64,000 nucleotides of DNA from a bacterium (GCA_017559905.1 JAFYQF010000019.1:1-64000), one strand, 5' to 3'. Counted from the first letter of the stretch, positions 26,425-34,698 are shown. Program-made: numbers and translations. Notes: a model not told the origin generated them from the letters alone.

Positions 26425-27510
26425 TTATTCAGCTTGTCCTGGGCTATAGTTAACCATACGTTTGAACTCTTCTGGTCTTGAAGTTTTAGAAAGAGCATCT
26501 TCCAACGTAATAGAACCAGCTTTGTAGTGTTTTGCAAGCGCCATTTCAAGAGTTTGCATACCCATACCAACGTTCATCTGAATTGTAGAATAGATTTGAG
26601 CAGCTTTTGCTTCACGAATCAAGTTGGCAATCGCAGGAGTTACAAGCATGATTTCTTGTGCCATTACACGACCTTTTTTCTGTCCGTTAGGCAATGTTTT
26701 TGGAACAAGAGTTTGTGAGAATACAGCAACAAGAGAGTTTGCTAACTGTACACGGATTTGAGCTTGTTGACCTTCAGGGAATACGTCGATGATACGGTCA
26801 ATAGTTTGAGAAGCAGAAGAGGTGTGAAGGGTACCGAACACCAAGTGACCTGTTTCTGCGGCTGTTAGCGCCAATGAAATCGTTTCGTGGTCACGCATCT
26901 CACCTACAAGAATGATATCTGGGTCTTCACGAAGTGCTGATTTCAAAGCGTTTGCAAATGATCTTGTATCCATACCTAATTCACGCTGGTGAACAATACA
27001 TTTTTTCGAAGGGTGAACGAACTCTATCGGGTCCTCAATTGTCAAAATGTGTTCAGATTTTGAATCGTTAATATAGTCAATCATCGCAGCTAGAGTTGTA
27101 GATTTACCGGAACCGGTAGGACCTGTTACAAGAATCAATCCACGAGGTTTTTCTGCAACAACCCTTACTGTTTCTGGAAGACCTAACTGGTCAAAAGATG
27201 GAACTTTATCTGTAATTGTACGGAAAGCTGCCGCATAATTACCCTTGTCTTTGTAGATATTAACCCTGAAACGGCTTAAACCTTCAATACCGTAAGAAAA
27301 GTCTAACTCCCAAACTTGTTCAAGAGTTCTTCTTTGTTCATTCGAAAGCATTGGGAACAACAATGTTTCTACTTCATCTGGTGATAACGGTTCCATATCC
27401 AGACGAACCAACTTACCGTCAACACGGATAGCTGGAGGCAAATTACTTGACACGTGCAAGTCGGAGCCACCTTCTTTAACTAACGTTTCTAATAAATCTT
27501 CGATTACCAT
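26425..27510 (-). CDS. pilT: Type IV pilus retraction ATPase PilT
   Basis: A 361-residue hexameric ATPase that depolymerises pili. Walker A is VTGPTGSGKSTTLA (near residue 128) and the Walker B region is DPDIILVGEMRDHETI. The PilT-specific AIRVDGKLVRLD N-terminus and the C-terminal RNPRE-like RPEEFKRMV end are seen. It is distant from the other pilus blocks. The next gene upstream (to 27798) is 36 bases away and may be cotranscribed. Confidence 0.96.
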   Translation of the reverse strand: MVIEDLLETLVKEGGSDLHVSSNLPPAIRVDGKLVRLDMEPLSPDEVETLLFPMLSNEQRRTLEQVWELDFSYGIEGLSRFRVNIYKDKGNYAAAFRTITDKVPSFDQLGLPETVRVVAEKPRGLILVTGPTGSGKSTTLAAMIDYINDSKSEHILTIEDPIEFVHPSKKCIVHQRELGMDTRSFANALKSALREDPDIILVGEMRDHETISLALTAAETGHLVFGTLHTSSASQTIDRIIDVFPEGQQAQIRVQLANSLVAVFSQTLVPKTLPNGQKKGRVMAQEIMLVTPAIANLIREAKAAQIYSTIQMNVGMGMQTLEMALAKHYKAGSITLEDALSKTSRPEEFKRMVNYSPGQAE

Positions 27511-27546
27511 CTTCTTTTCCTTATATTTTTAATTTGTATTATTTAT

Positions 27547-27798
27547 CTATTCATTGTACGCGATCATTGCGTCATCTTCTTTCATTGCGATTTCAATCAA
27601 TGAATATGTCATATAAGCCCCCAACGCTACAGCTTTTGGGTCAAGTTCTGTTTTGTTAGCAGCTTCTATAATCGCAGTATTTATTTCAGGATTTTCTTCT
27701 TTCAAATAATGAATCATTTTTTTACGCCAAGCGGGCATATCTTGAAAAATTTCACCAAAAACTTTTGAAGCTGTCTCTTCGGATATAATTGGAAGCAT
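27547..27798 (-). CDS. Small conserved-type helical protein
   Basis: Eighty-three residues starting MLPIISEETASKVFGEIFQD. The start at 27798 is chosen because AGAGGT lies five to seven bases upstream. A longer frame to 27855 would run over the divergent recF promoter region. It is helical with one weakly hydrophobic stretch (ALGAYMTYSLIEIAM, about residues 59-73). It precedes pilT by 36 bases, so a link to pilus function is possible but unproven. Confidence 0.7.
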   Translation of the reverse strand: MLPIISEETASKVFGEIFQDMPAWRKKMIHYLKEENPEINTAIIEAANKTELDPKAVALGAYMTYSLIEIAMKEDDAMIAYNE

Positions 27799-27881
27799 AT
27801 AGTACCTCTTTCTATGACACAATTGTACGTTAGTTATCACTTTTTTACAATACATAATACAAAAAAATCCTTTGTTTTATG

Positions 27882-27887
27882 TATAAT
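27882..27887 (+). promoter_or_regulatory. -10 box six bases before recF start
   Basis: TATAAT at 27882-27887, TTTGCT, then ATG at 27894. The spacing equals that at 9029. No ribosome binding site precedes the ATG. Confidence 0.65.
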
Positions 27888-27893
27888 TTTGCT

Positions 27894-29003
27894 ATGAGAT
27901 TAGAATCTTTAAAACTTACTGATTACAGAAATTGCAAAAAATTGGAATTAAATTTAAATTTCAATAAGATTTTGATTATAGGAAAAAACGCACAAGGCAA
28001 AACAAATATCCTTGAGAGCATATACTTTTTATCAACTTTAAAAAGTCCTAGAACATCAAACAACATTGAGATAATAAACTTTGATGCAGATTTTGCGCAA
28101 ATTGAATCTGACTTAATTAAAGCAAACACATCAGTAAGTTTGGATTACACATACACCAAAGAAAAATCTCGAAGCCTAAAAATTAACGGAGTAAAAACAA
28201 CGCCAAAAAACTTCAAACAAGTATTAAAAACAGTATTATTTTCAACAAACGATTTAATGTTGCTACGAGGAAACCCGTCAGACCGAAGGGATTGGTTAGA
28301 CAGGGCAATTTCACAAATATACCCTGCTTATGACGAACGACTTTCAAAATATGACAAAATCAGAATTCAAAAAAATAATTTTCTTAAAGAATTGGTAAAA
28401 GGTGCATCGTTAGATGAAACTCTTTTAGACGTATTAAACGAGCAATTAACAATTACGGGAAGCAACATAATTTATTTGAGGATAAAATTTCTTGCAGAAA
28501 TTGAAAAAATTGCTCAACAAAAACACAAAACAATTAGCGAAACTGAAGACTTGAAACTTGTTTATGATTGTTCATTTTTAGACGGTGAAACCGAACTGGA
28601 AGCCATCGCGGAGAAATTCAAAGATGCATTAACTGAAAGAAGAACTGAAGAAATCCGCAGAGCGCAAGCCTGTGTTGGCCCACACAGAGACGACATTTTG
28701 TTTTACATAAACAAAAATGAAGCAACAAAATTTGCATCTCAAGGACAACAACGCACAGTTGTCTTGGCATTAAAACTTTCAGAGTTAGATATAATCACTG
28801 ACAAAACTGGAGATGAGCCTATTTTACTTTTAGATGACGTATTAGCTGAATTAGACGACATCAGACAAAATTATCTACTTAAATCAATTTCATCAACAAC
28901 CCAAGTAGTAATAACATCAGTAGATACAATTTTATTTGAAGAAGAATTTTTGCAAGACGTAAAAATCTATAACATTTCAAACGGGGGATTAATTTTGCAG
29001 TAA
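27894..29003 (+). CDS. recF: DNA replication/repair protein RecF
   Basis: A 369-residue SMC-like ATPase that loads RecA at gaps. Walker A is IIGKNAQGKTNILE. The ABC-type signature is FASQGQQRTVVLALKLSE. Walker B is PILLLDDVLAELD. MRLESLKLTDYRN is the family start, so the ATG at 27894 is used. It is not beside dnaA/dnaN/gyrB here. TATAAT lies six bases before the start, suggesting a leaderless mRNA. Confidence 0.95.
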   Translation: MRLESLKLTDYRNCKKLELNLNFNKILIIGKNAQGKTNILESIYFLSTLKSPRTSNNIEIINFDADFAQIESDLIKANTSVSLDYTYTKEKSRSLKINGVKTTPKNFKQVLKTVLFSTNDLMLLRGNPSDRRDWLDRAISQIYPAYDERLSKYDKIRIQKNNFLKELVKGASLDETLLDVLNEQLTITGSNIIYLRIKFLAEIEKIAQQKHKTISETEDLKLVYDCSFLDGETELEAIAEKFKDALTERRTEEIRRAQACVGPHRDDILFYINKNEATKFASQGQQRTVVLALKLSELDIITDKTGDEPILLLDDVLAELDDIRQNYLLKSISSTTQVVITSVDTILFEEEFLQDVKIYNISNGGLILQ

Positions 29004-29012
29004 CTTATATAA

Positions 29013-29036
29013 AAAAGAGGGCTTCTGCCCTCTTTT
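29013..29036. terminator. Bidirectional terminator
   Basis: AAAAGAGGGC / GCCCTCTTTT with loop TTCT. It serves recF on the plus strand and tRNA-Val on the minus strand. Confidence 0.93.
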
Positions 29037-29039
29037 ATT

Positions 29040-29112
29040 TGGGCGATACGTGACTCGAACACGTGACCCCCACAATGTCGATGTGGTGCGCTACCAACTG
29101 CGCCAATCGCCC
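29040..29112 (-). tRNA. tRNA-Val (anticodon GAC), C at position 33
   Basis: Reading the minus strand, the acceptor GGGCGAT pairs with ATCGCCC and the D arm is GCGC-AGTTGGTA-GCGC. The anticodon arm is CCACA-TCGACAT-TGTGG, the variable loop GGGTC, the T arm ACGTG-TTCGAGT-CACGT, and the discriminator A. The CCA end is not encoded. The loop gives anticodon GAC (valine). The universally conserved U33 is replaced by C, which is unusual for an elongator tRNA. The acceptor and T-arm sequence is close to what I recall of cyanobacterial tRNA-Val. Confidence 0.9.
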
Positions 29113-29152
29113 GAAAATATTCAATTATAAAATAAAAATTCCATTTTATTTT

Positions 29153-29216
29153 GGGTGCGCTACCCCTCTCCTCGGAAGATACTTAATCTTCCTCGTCGGC
29201 AGAGTGCCAATCGCCC
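29153..29216 (-). pseudogene. tRNA-derived relic interrupted by a hairpin
   Basis: Just upstream of tRNA-Val on the same strand is a second copy of its 5' part. GGGCGATTGGC (29206-29216) and GGTAGCGCACC (29154-29164) are both identical to the tRNA. The six bases normally between them are replaced by 41 others. The insert contains the perfect hairpin GGAAGAT-TAAGT-ATCTTCC. The anticodon, T arm and 3' acceptor are missing. It may be a degenerate tRNA duplicate or an integration scar. Confidence 0.7.
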
Positions 29217-29228
29217 ATAGACATTCAA

Positions 29229-29462
29229 TTAAACTTTATTGTTTACTTTACTAAAATGAGACATCAATTTACCTATTCCATTTCTCATTTTAACAAAAGC
29301 ATTACTTTTTGGTTGTACTTTAGTTGAGACAAATTTATCTTCCGATAATACTGATTGTGTAGGTAGAAGATCTTTTACTACAGGTTTTGGAACTTCAACC
29401 TGTCTTGGCACGATATCAAATGACACTGGTGTACTACCTAAAAATTTAAATATTCGACCCAT
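29229..29462 (-). CDS. Small basic protein, unknown
   Basis: Seventy-seven residues, basic, with proline/valine-rich sequence in the middle (VPRQVEVPKPVVKDLLPTQS). AGGAGA eight bases before ATG supports translation. There is no signal peptide or membrane segment. It lies just upstream of the tRNA relic. Function unknown. Confidence 0.62.
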   Translation of the reverse strand: MGRIFKFLGSTPVSFDIVPRQVEVPKPVVKDLLPTQSVLSEDKFVSTKVQPKSNAFVKMRNGIGKLMSHFSKVNNKV

Positions 29463-29513
29463 CTAAAGTTATCTCCTAATTACATTTAAAAACTAAATTT
29501 ACAAAGCAAAAAA

Positions 29514-30143
29514 TTAATCTTTTGAATTTGATTTGTTAGCCCAGAAATACCATCCGCAAGCCCCAAAAAGAACTGGGAATAGCAACAGCCACCACAAATT
29601 AGTTCCTTTTTTTTCTTTAATTGGTTGGCTTAACGATGCATTAATTACGACATCATAATGATTAAACTTTTCACCAATATCAACAAGCATCAAAGCCCCA
29701 CGAACCAAGCCTTCATCAATTTTTCCATTCTTCAAATCTGGAACTATTTCAGACTGCAACATTGCACCCACCTGTTCAGAAGTAACGGCGTTTACAAACA
29801 TTTTACCAAGAACTATATGGAACAATTTTTCCTCATCAGTTAACAAGAAAAGAATTCCATCACCACGATTTTGGTTGCCGATATTATAGTCTTCTAAAAT
29901 TTTGTTTCCAAGTGCTTCTAAATCCTTACCCTCGGCATTTTTCAAAGTTACAACAGCTACAGTCACATTTTTTTTCTTTTGTAAATCATAAAACTGCGCA
30001 TTCATATTTTTGATAGAAGCAGGCTTAAACAATCCAGCTTCATCAGCAATAAAACCGTCAAACTTCAAATTGTCGACAGATGCAAAAGCCACACTACAAG
30101 TTATAGTCAAAATCAACAACGTAGTTAATAAAAACTTTCTCAT
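29514..30143 (-). CDS. TPM-domain protein (secreted, C-terminal membrane anchor)
   Basis: A protein of 209 residues from the ATG at 30143, chosen over 30158 and 30146 because GGAG then lies seven bases upstream. It has a signal peptide (MRKFLLTTLLILTITCSVAF). The TPM/YgcG-like domain follows (GFIADEAGLFKPASIKNMNA, then NQNRGDGILFLLTDEEKLFH). A C-terminal membrane helix WWLLLFPVLFGACGWYFWA is followed by a polar tail. The family includes periplasmic proteins tied to photosystem repair or phosphatase activity in other groups. The role here is unknown. Confidence 0.82.
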   Translation of the reverse strand: MRKFLLTTLLILTITCSVAFASVDNLKFDGFIADEAGLFKPASIKNMNAQFYDLQKKKNVTVAVVTLKNAEGKDLEALGNKILEDYNIGNQNRGDGILFLLTDEEKLFHIVLGKMFVNAVTSEQVGAMLQSEIVPDLKNGKIDEGLVRGALMLVDIGEKFNHYDVVINASLSQPIKEKKGTNLWWLLLFPVLFGACGWYFWANKSNSKD

Positions 30144-30200
30144 CATAACTCTCCACATCTACCGAAAACTCCAAAGGTTCAAATATACTAAATTTAAAAA

Positions 30201-30271
30201 GGCGACACCCAGATTCGAACTGGGGGATAAGAGCTTTGCAGGCTCCTGCCTTACCACTTGGCCATGTCGCC
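30201..30271 (-). tRNA. tRNA-Cys (anticodon GCA)
   Basis: On the minus strand the acceptor GGCGACA pairs with TGTCGCC. The D arm is GGCC/GGC-type, and the anticodon loop CTGCAAA gives GCA. The T arm is CCCAG-TTCGAAT-CTGGG and the discriminator is U, as expected for cysteine. The CCA is not encoded. U33 is normal here. Confidence 0.95.
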
Positions 30272-30316
30272 TCACCTCGTTCCTCTATAATAAATAAGAC
30301 ATAAACCAATGTCAAG

Positions 30317-30547
30317 TTAAACATCTAAACTATCAAAATCAAAAAATTCCTTTATTGGAATTTCTAAAGCGTTTGCAAGCCTAAAAATAGTTTTTAACCC
30401 TGGTTTATTAATGCATACTTCAATTTTGCCAAGATAATCCAAACTAATTCCACATTTTTCAGCAAGTTTTTCTTGTGTTAGGTGTGCATTCTCTCGCAAC
30501 ACTTTAACTCTTTTACCTAACATTTTGTAGAATTTGATTTCGTCCAT
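30317..30547 (-). CDS. Small XRE-family helix-turn-helix regulator
   Basis: Seventy-six residues forming little more than one Cro/C1-type HTH domain (LGKRVKVLRENAHLTQEKLA, then ISLDYLGKIEVC). There is no effector domain. The ATG at 30547 has no ribosome binding site. Six bases upstream is TAAGAT, a -10-like box that forms part of a repeated element, TCCAGTAAGATT on the minus strand. The gene is therefore probably autoregulated and its mRNA leaderless. A divergent 24-codon frame shares the control region. Confidence 0.88.
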   Translation of the reverse strand: MDEIKFYKMLGKRVKVLRENAHLTQEKLAEKCGISLDYLGKIEVCINKPGLKTIFRLANALEIPIKEFFDFDSLDV

Positions 30548-30552
30548 TTGAC

Positions 30553-30614
30553 AATCTTACTGGAAATGCTAACATAATCTTACTGGATTATATCCATTAA
30601 ACAATAGTACTGGA
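30553..30614. promoter_or_regulatory. Repeated operator between XRE gene and small divergent frame
   Basis: AATCTTACTGGA occurs at 30553-30564 and 30576-30587, and AATAGTACTGGA at 30603-30614, spaced 23 and 27 bases. The first copy covers the presumed -10 of the regulator gene. The third overlaps the ribosome binding site (CTGGAG) of the divergent frame. This suggests binding by the XRE protein. Confidence 0.65.
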
Positions 30615-30622
30615 GTAAAAAA

Positions 30623-30697
30623 ATGAGAAAAACTAAAGAAAAATACCTAAAAAAAGCAAACACTACTCAAATCATTCTTGATAATCTTAAATATTAA
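30623..30697 (+). CDS. Possible 24-residue peptide
   Basis: ATG at 30623 to TAA at 30697 encodes a short Lys-rich peptide (MRKTKEKYLKK start, ILDNLKY end). GGAG lies eight bases upstream and an intrinsic terminator follows eight bases after the stop. The promoter-operator-RBS-ORF-terminator order looks like a deliberate transcript. No family is recognised. It could equally be a regulatory RNA. Confidence 0.45.
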   Translation: MRKTKEKYLKKANTTQIILDNLKY

Positions 30698-30704
30698 AAA
30701 AAAC

Positions 30705-30730
30705 AGGACCGTCTGAAAGGACGGTCCTTT
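30705..30730. terminator. Bidirectional terminator
   Basis: AGGACCGTC / GACGGTCCT stem with loop TGAAAG, A-run before and TTT after. It lies between the 24-codon frame and the convergent hendecad-repeat gene. Confidence 0.85.
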
Positions 30731-30744
30731 AACAGAATTATAGT

Positions 30745-31758
30745 CTATTCATCCTCATCAATCTTACGTCCTAGTACAGCTCCAGGCGCTCCAAATAATA
30801 GTCCGCCCAGTACTGTTGCAGGATTATCTCGCAAAGCTTTTTTAGTCTTGTAGATTGCTCGTTTTGTTCCTGTTGGGTCATCGATTTCAATACCTTCTTG
30901 AACTTTGGCTCTAGTCTTTTCGCCTTCTTTTTTAACAGTATTTTCAACTTGTTGAGCGTTTTCATTTGAGTTTTCTCTTGTTTTTTCAGCTTCATCTTTT
31001 ACAACCTGTTGAGTATCTTCAGCAGATTGTCTAACTTGTTCTCTTGTGCGCGCATGTTCGTCTTCGTTTTGAACCCTTGTAATCGCACCATCAATAAACA
31101 CAGCATCTCTGGTTTTCTTACCTTCTTCTTCTGTTTTTGCTTGGTTTGCTTCGGATTCTTTTTTCACGGTCGCCCTTGTATTTGCACCATCTTTTTTAAT
31201 CGCTTCTTTTACTTCTTCAGTATTTTGCTCTTGTTCATTCAACACAATTGCAGTATTAGCATCATCGTTTGCAATCACAGTTGCTGCCGCCGCACCAACT
31301 GCAAATCTAGTTTTTGCACCTTCTTCTTCAAGTACTTCGACTGTTGATTTTTCACGCTCATTCTCAATCTTCTTCAAGGATAGGTCTTTCCACTCTGATA
31401 AATATTGTTGATATGTGAAAAATCCTTCTCGACCTTTTCCACAAGTTTTTGGGTCTGGCATATCATCAAACTCTAAATGAACTTCTGGAAATTCGTGTTG
31501 CAATTGCAAATACGCTTTTTTCACATCACCTGCATAAGCATTTGTCATACGCATTGCATCGTGCTTGTCGTTACCTTTGAATTTAGAAAAGTTTTCAAAA
31601 TCTTTGCCATACAAATTGAACTCTTTTTCTTTTGCAGGTTTTGAATTGCCACCTTGATTTACAAACACAACAATCTTTTCTTTAGTATTGTTTGTGCCAT
31701 TAGTAGCAGAGTTCTGCGCAACTGGTGTCGCACCTGTAGCTGGGGTAATTTTTGTCAT
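30745..31758 (-). CDS. Hendecad-repeat protein with C-terminal glycine zipper
   Basis: An uncharacterised protein of 337 residues. The first 30 residues are Thr/Asn/Ala-rich. Residues 45-135 form a mixed domain (YAGDVKKAYLQLQHEFPEVH). Residues 144-286 are thirteen consecutive 11-residue repeats with no insertions or deletions. Typical units are EEEGAKTRFAV, KKDGANTRATV, EEEGKKTRDAV and KKEGEKTRAKV. A TR pair recurs at repeat positions 7-8, mostly in alternate units, giving a 22-residue superperiod. The C-terminus (TVLGGLLFGAPGAVLGRKID) is a short glycine-zipper membrane-type segment. A good ribosome binding site (AAGGAG) precedes ATG. The gene is monocistronic. Repeat geometry suggests a long straight or right-handed coiled coil, or a surface-binding amphipathic helix. 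Confidence 0.82.
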   Translation of the reverse strand: MTKITPATGATPVAQNSATNGTNNTKEKIVVFVNQGGNSKPAKEKEFNLYGKDFENFSKFKGNDKHDAMRMTNAYAGDVKKAYLQLQHEFPEVHLEFDDMPDPKTCGKGREGFFTYQQYLSEWKDLSLKKIENEREKSTVEVLEEEGAKTRFAVGAAAATVIANDDANTAIVLNEQEQNTEEVKEAIKKDGANTRATVKKESEANQAKTEEEGKKTRDAVFIDGAITRVQNEDEHARTREQVRQSAEDTQQVVKDEAEKTRENSNENAQQVENTVKKEGEKTRAKVQEGIEIDDPTGTKRAIYKTKKALRDNPATVLGGLLFGAPGAVLGRKIDEDE

Positions 31759-31913
31759 AGTTTCTCCTTTTTGTTTTAATACACTATATCCATTTTAGGA
31801 TTTCACTTCACTTTAACTACCTATCGTCTGGTAAAATAAGTTTCGGAATCAATTTTGAAAACTTTAATCTATTTATGCACGCAGTATATACGAATTTCAC
31901 AATTTGTTACAAA

Positions 31914-31945
31914 ACAAAAAAGAACCGCCATTTCTGACGGTTCTT
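31914..31945 (-). terminator. Terminator after adhE
   Basis: AGAACCG / CGGTTCT stem with a ten-base loop. On the minus strand it is followed by a run of T, and it lies 23 bases after the adhE stop. Confidence 0.88.
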
Positions 31946-31967
31946 AAATTTATATTATTTACGCTGA

Positions 31968-34634
31968 CTATTTTGCAGGATAGTAATCTCTTACAATACC
32001 TTCAAAAGCATCTTTGTAAATAGCTTTGATGTCTTCCATCAACGGATAAGCCGGGTTAGCACCAGTACATTGGTCGTCGAATGCTAATTCAACCATTTCG
32101 TCTAATTTAGCATTGAATTCTGCTTCTGTTACACCAAAATCTTTGATAGAGTTTGGCAAGTTGATAGATTTCATCAATCTGTCGATTGCTTCGATTAACA
32201 ATGCAACTTTTTCATCATCAGTTTTTCCACCAAGGTTTAATTCATCAGCAATTTGAGCATATTTAGCTTTTGCGTTAGGGAATTTGTATTGAGGGAAAAT
32301 ACATTGTTTTTTAGGACAATCAACTGCGTTGTATTTAATTACTTGTCTAATTAATAATGCGTTAGCTACACCGTGAGGTACATTAAACATAGCACCCAAT
32401 TTGTGAGCCATTGAGTGACACAATCCCAAGAATGAGTTAGCAAATGCCATACCTGCAATTGTTGCAGCATAGTGCATTTTTTCTCTTGCGATAGGATCGT
32501 TTGCACCTTGTGACCAAGATCTTTCTAAATATTTGAATACCAATTTTGTAGCTTCTAAAGCATTTGAGTTTGTAAAGTTTGTAGCTAAAGCAGATACATA
32601 AGCTTCAATTGAGTGAACTAAAGCGTCAACACCTGATGCAGCTGTCAAACCTTTTGGCATTCCATCTACAAAGTTTGGATCGATAATTGCCATATTTGGA
32701 GTTAGAGCGTAATCAGCAATTGCATATTTTACGTGAGTTTCATCATCTGTAATAATAGCAAATGGAGTTACTTCTGAACCTGTACCTGAAGTTGTTGGAA
32801 TAGCAACCATAGTAGCTTTTTGACCCAATTCAGGGATACGGCAAATTCTTTTTCTGATATCCATAAATCTCATAGAGATATCTTCGAATACTGTGTCTGG
32901 TTGTTCATACATTAACCACATAATTTTAGCTGCGTCCATTGGAGAACCGCCACCAAGTGAAATGATAACATCAGGTTCATAAGGTCTGATAATTTCCATA
33001 GCTTGGTTAATTGTAGATAATGTTGGGTCTGGTTTAACGTCGAAGAAGATTTGGTGATCAATACCAACTTCGTCTAATATTTTTGTAATGCTATCAACAG
33101 CACCTGAATTGAACAAGAATCTATCAGTTACGATGAAAGCACGTTTTTTACCTTGAAGTTCACGAAGAGCCAAGTCAATAGCACCTCTTTTGAAGTAAAC
33201 TTTTGGTGGAACTTTGAACCAAAGCATATTTTCTCTCCTTTCAGCAACTGTTTTGTAGTTCAATAAGTGTTCTACGCCTACGTTACCTGAAACAGCATTA
33301 CCGCCCCAAGAACCGCAACCTAGAGTTAATGATGGTTCTAACTTGAAGTTGAATAAATCACCGATACCACCTTGTGATGATGGAGAATTCACTAACAATC
33401 TGCAAGTTGGAAGTTTTTCTGCAAAATAGTTAATTCTATCTTGAGTTCTAGCATCAGTATACAATACAGATGTGTGGCCTGCACCACCCAAAATAACTAG
33501 GTCGTGAGCCATATCAATTGCATTGTCAAAATCTTTTGCTTTGTATAATGCCAATACTGGAGATAATTTTTCGTGAGCAAATGGGTTAGCTACATTTACT
33601 TCTAACTCTTCACCAACGATAACTTTAGCTGATTGAGGAACTGTTACGCCAGCTAATTCTGCAATTTTGTAAGCAGGTTGACCAACGATTTTTGGGTTAA
33701 CAGTACCAGCTTCTGTCAAAATGATTTTAGAAACTTTTTCAGCTTCTTTTTCATTCAAGATGTATGCACCTCTGTATTGTAATTCTTTTTTAACTTCTTC
33801 ATAAACATCTTTTACTGCAACGATAGCTTGTTCAGAAGCACAAATCATACCGTTATCAAATGTTTTTGACATAAGAATATATGAAACTGCCATTTTAATA
33901 TCAGCTGTTTCGTCAATAACTGCAGGAGTGTTACCAGGGCCTACACCTAATGCTGGTTTACCTGATGAGTAAGCTGCCTTAACCATACCAGGACCACCTG
34001 TAGCCAAGATACAATCAACGTGTGGGTGTTTCATCAATTGGTTTGACAAATCAATTGAAGGAACATCAATCCAACCGATAATATCTTCTGGAGCACCAGC
34101 TTCAACTGCTGCGTCTAAAACTAATTTAGCTGCTGCAATTGTACAATTTTTAGCTCTTGGGTGTGGAGAGAAGATGATTGCGTTTCTTGTTTTTAATGCG
34201 ATTAACGCTTTGAAAATAGCTGTAGAAGTTGGGTTTGTAGTTGGAACTACACCTGCAATAACCCCTAGAGGTTCTGCAACAACTTTTATACCATTAGCTT
34301 TATCTTCTTTTACGATACCACAAGTTTTTGCACCTTTGTGTTTGTTGTAAATGTATTCAGAAGCAAAGTGGTTTTTAATGATTTTGTCTTCAACAACACC
34401 CATTCCTGTTTCTTCAACAGCCATTTTTGCTAGAGGAATACGCGCTTTGTCTGCTGCTGTAGCTGCAGCTTTGAAGATTGCATCAACTTGTTCTTGAGTA
34501 AATGTTGCAAAAATCTTTTGAGCTTTCTTAACTCTTTCGATAAGCAATTCCAATTGTTCAGCGTTGTCAACCAATGTAGACTTGTTTAAAGCCTTTTCTA
34601 AGGTTTCAACGGTCTTTTTGCTTTTTGTTGTCAT
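31968..34634 (-). CDS. adhE: Bifunctional acetaldehyde-CoA / alcohol dehydrogenase
   Basis: An 888-residue fermentative enzyme reducing acetyl-CoA to ethanol with two NADH. The N-terminal aldehyde dehydrogenase domain (about 1-440) has the catalytic cysteine in FDNGMICASEQAIV. The C-terminal iron alcohol dehydrogenase domain (about 455-880) has GGGSPMDAAK, the iron ligands in HSIEAY, and HSMAHKLGAMFNVPHGVANA. The gene is monocistronic. A promoter with a Rex-like operator at its start point lies about 80 bases upstream, which would link expression to the NADH/NAD ratio. Confidence 0.98.
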   Translation of the reverse strand: MTTKSKKTVETLEKALNKSTLVDNAEQLELLIERVKKAQKIFATFTQEQVDAIFKAAATAADKARIPLAKMAVEETGMGVVEDKIIKNHFASEYIYNKHKGAKTCGIVKEDKANGIKVVAEPLGVIAGVVPTTNPTSTAIFKALIALKTRNAIIFSPHPRAKNCTIAAAKLVLDAAVEAGAPEDIIGWIDVPSIDLSNQLMKHPHVDCILATGGPGMVKAAYSSGKPALGVGPGNTPAVIDETADIKMAVSYILMSKTFDNGMICASEQAIVAVKDVYEEVKKELQYRGAYILNEKEAEKVSKIILTEAGTVNPKIVGQPAYKIAELAGVTVPQSAKVIVGEELEVNVANPFAHEKLSPVLALYKAKDFDNAIDMAHDLVILGGAGHTSVLYTDARTQDRINYFAEKLPTCRLLVNSPSSQGGIGDLFNFKLEPSLTLGCGSWGGNAVSGNVGVEHLLNYKTVAERRENMLWFKVPPKVYFKRGAIDLALRELQGKKRAFIVTDRFLFNSGAVDSITKILDEVGIDHQIFFDVKPDPTLSTINQAMEIIRPYEPDVIISLGGGSPMDAAKIMWLMYEQPDTVFEDISMRFMDIRKRICRIPELGQKATMVAIPTTSGTGSEVTPFAIITDDETHVKYAIADYALTPNMAIIDPNFVDGMPKGLTAASGVDALVHSIEAYVSALATNFTNSNALEATKLVFKYLERSWSQGANDPIAREKMHYAATIAGMAFANSFLGLCHSMAHKLGAMFNVPHGVANALLIRQVIKYNAVDCPKKQCIFPQYKFPNAKAKYAQIADELNLGGKTDDEKVALLIEAIDRLMKSINLPNSIKDFGVTEAEFNAKLDEMVELAFDDQCTGANPAYPLMEDIKAIYKDAFEGIVRDYYPAK

Positions 34635-34698
34635 ATTTTACCTTCTCCTATTTATGCGAAATTACTTCCGCTAACTGTAAATAAATTCAAAAATCCTA

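Noticed and set aside
29040-29112. Reading the tRNA on the plus strand gives an anticodon-like GTC (Asp) with T33.
   Set aside because: The anticodon stem is palindromic, but only the minus strand has a proper T loop (TTCGAGT) and D loop (AGTTGGTA).
29165-29205. Ten bases TCGTCGGCAG in the tRNA relic match the start of a common sequencing transposase adapter.
   Set aside because: The match stops after ten bases and the flanks do not continue as adapter on either side, so coincidence is likelier. Read coverage would settle it.
31009-31347. Open frame of 112 codons on the plus strand opposite the hendecad gene.
   Set aside because: It is a shadow of the repetitive coding sequence on the other strand (Phe/Cys-rich) with no start signals.
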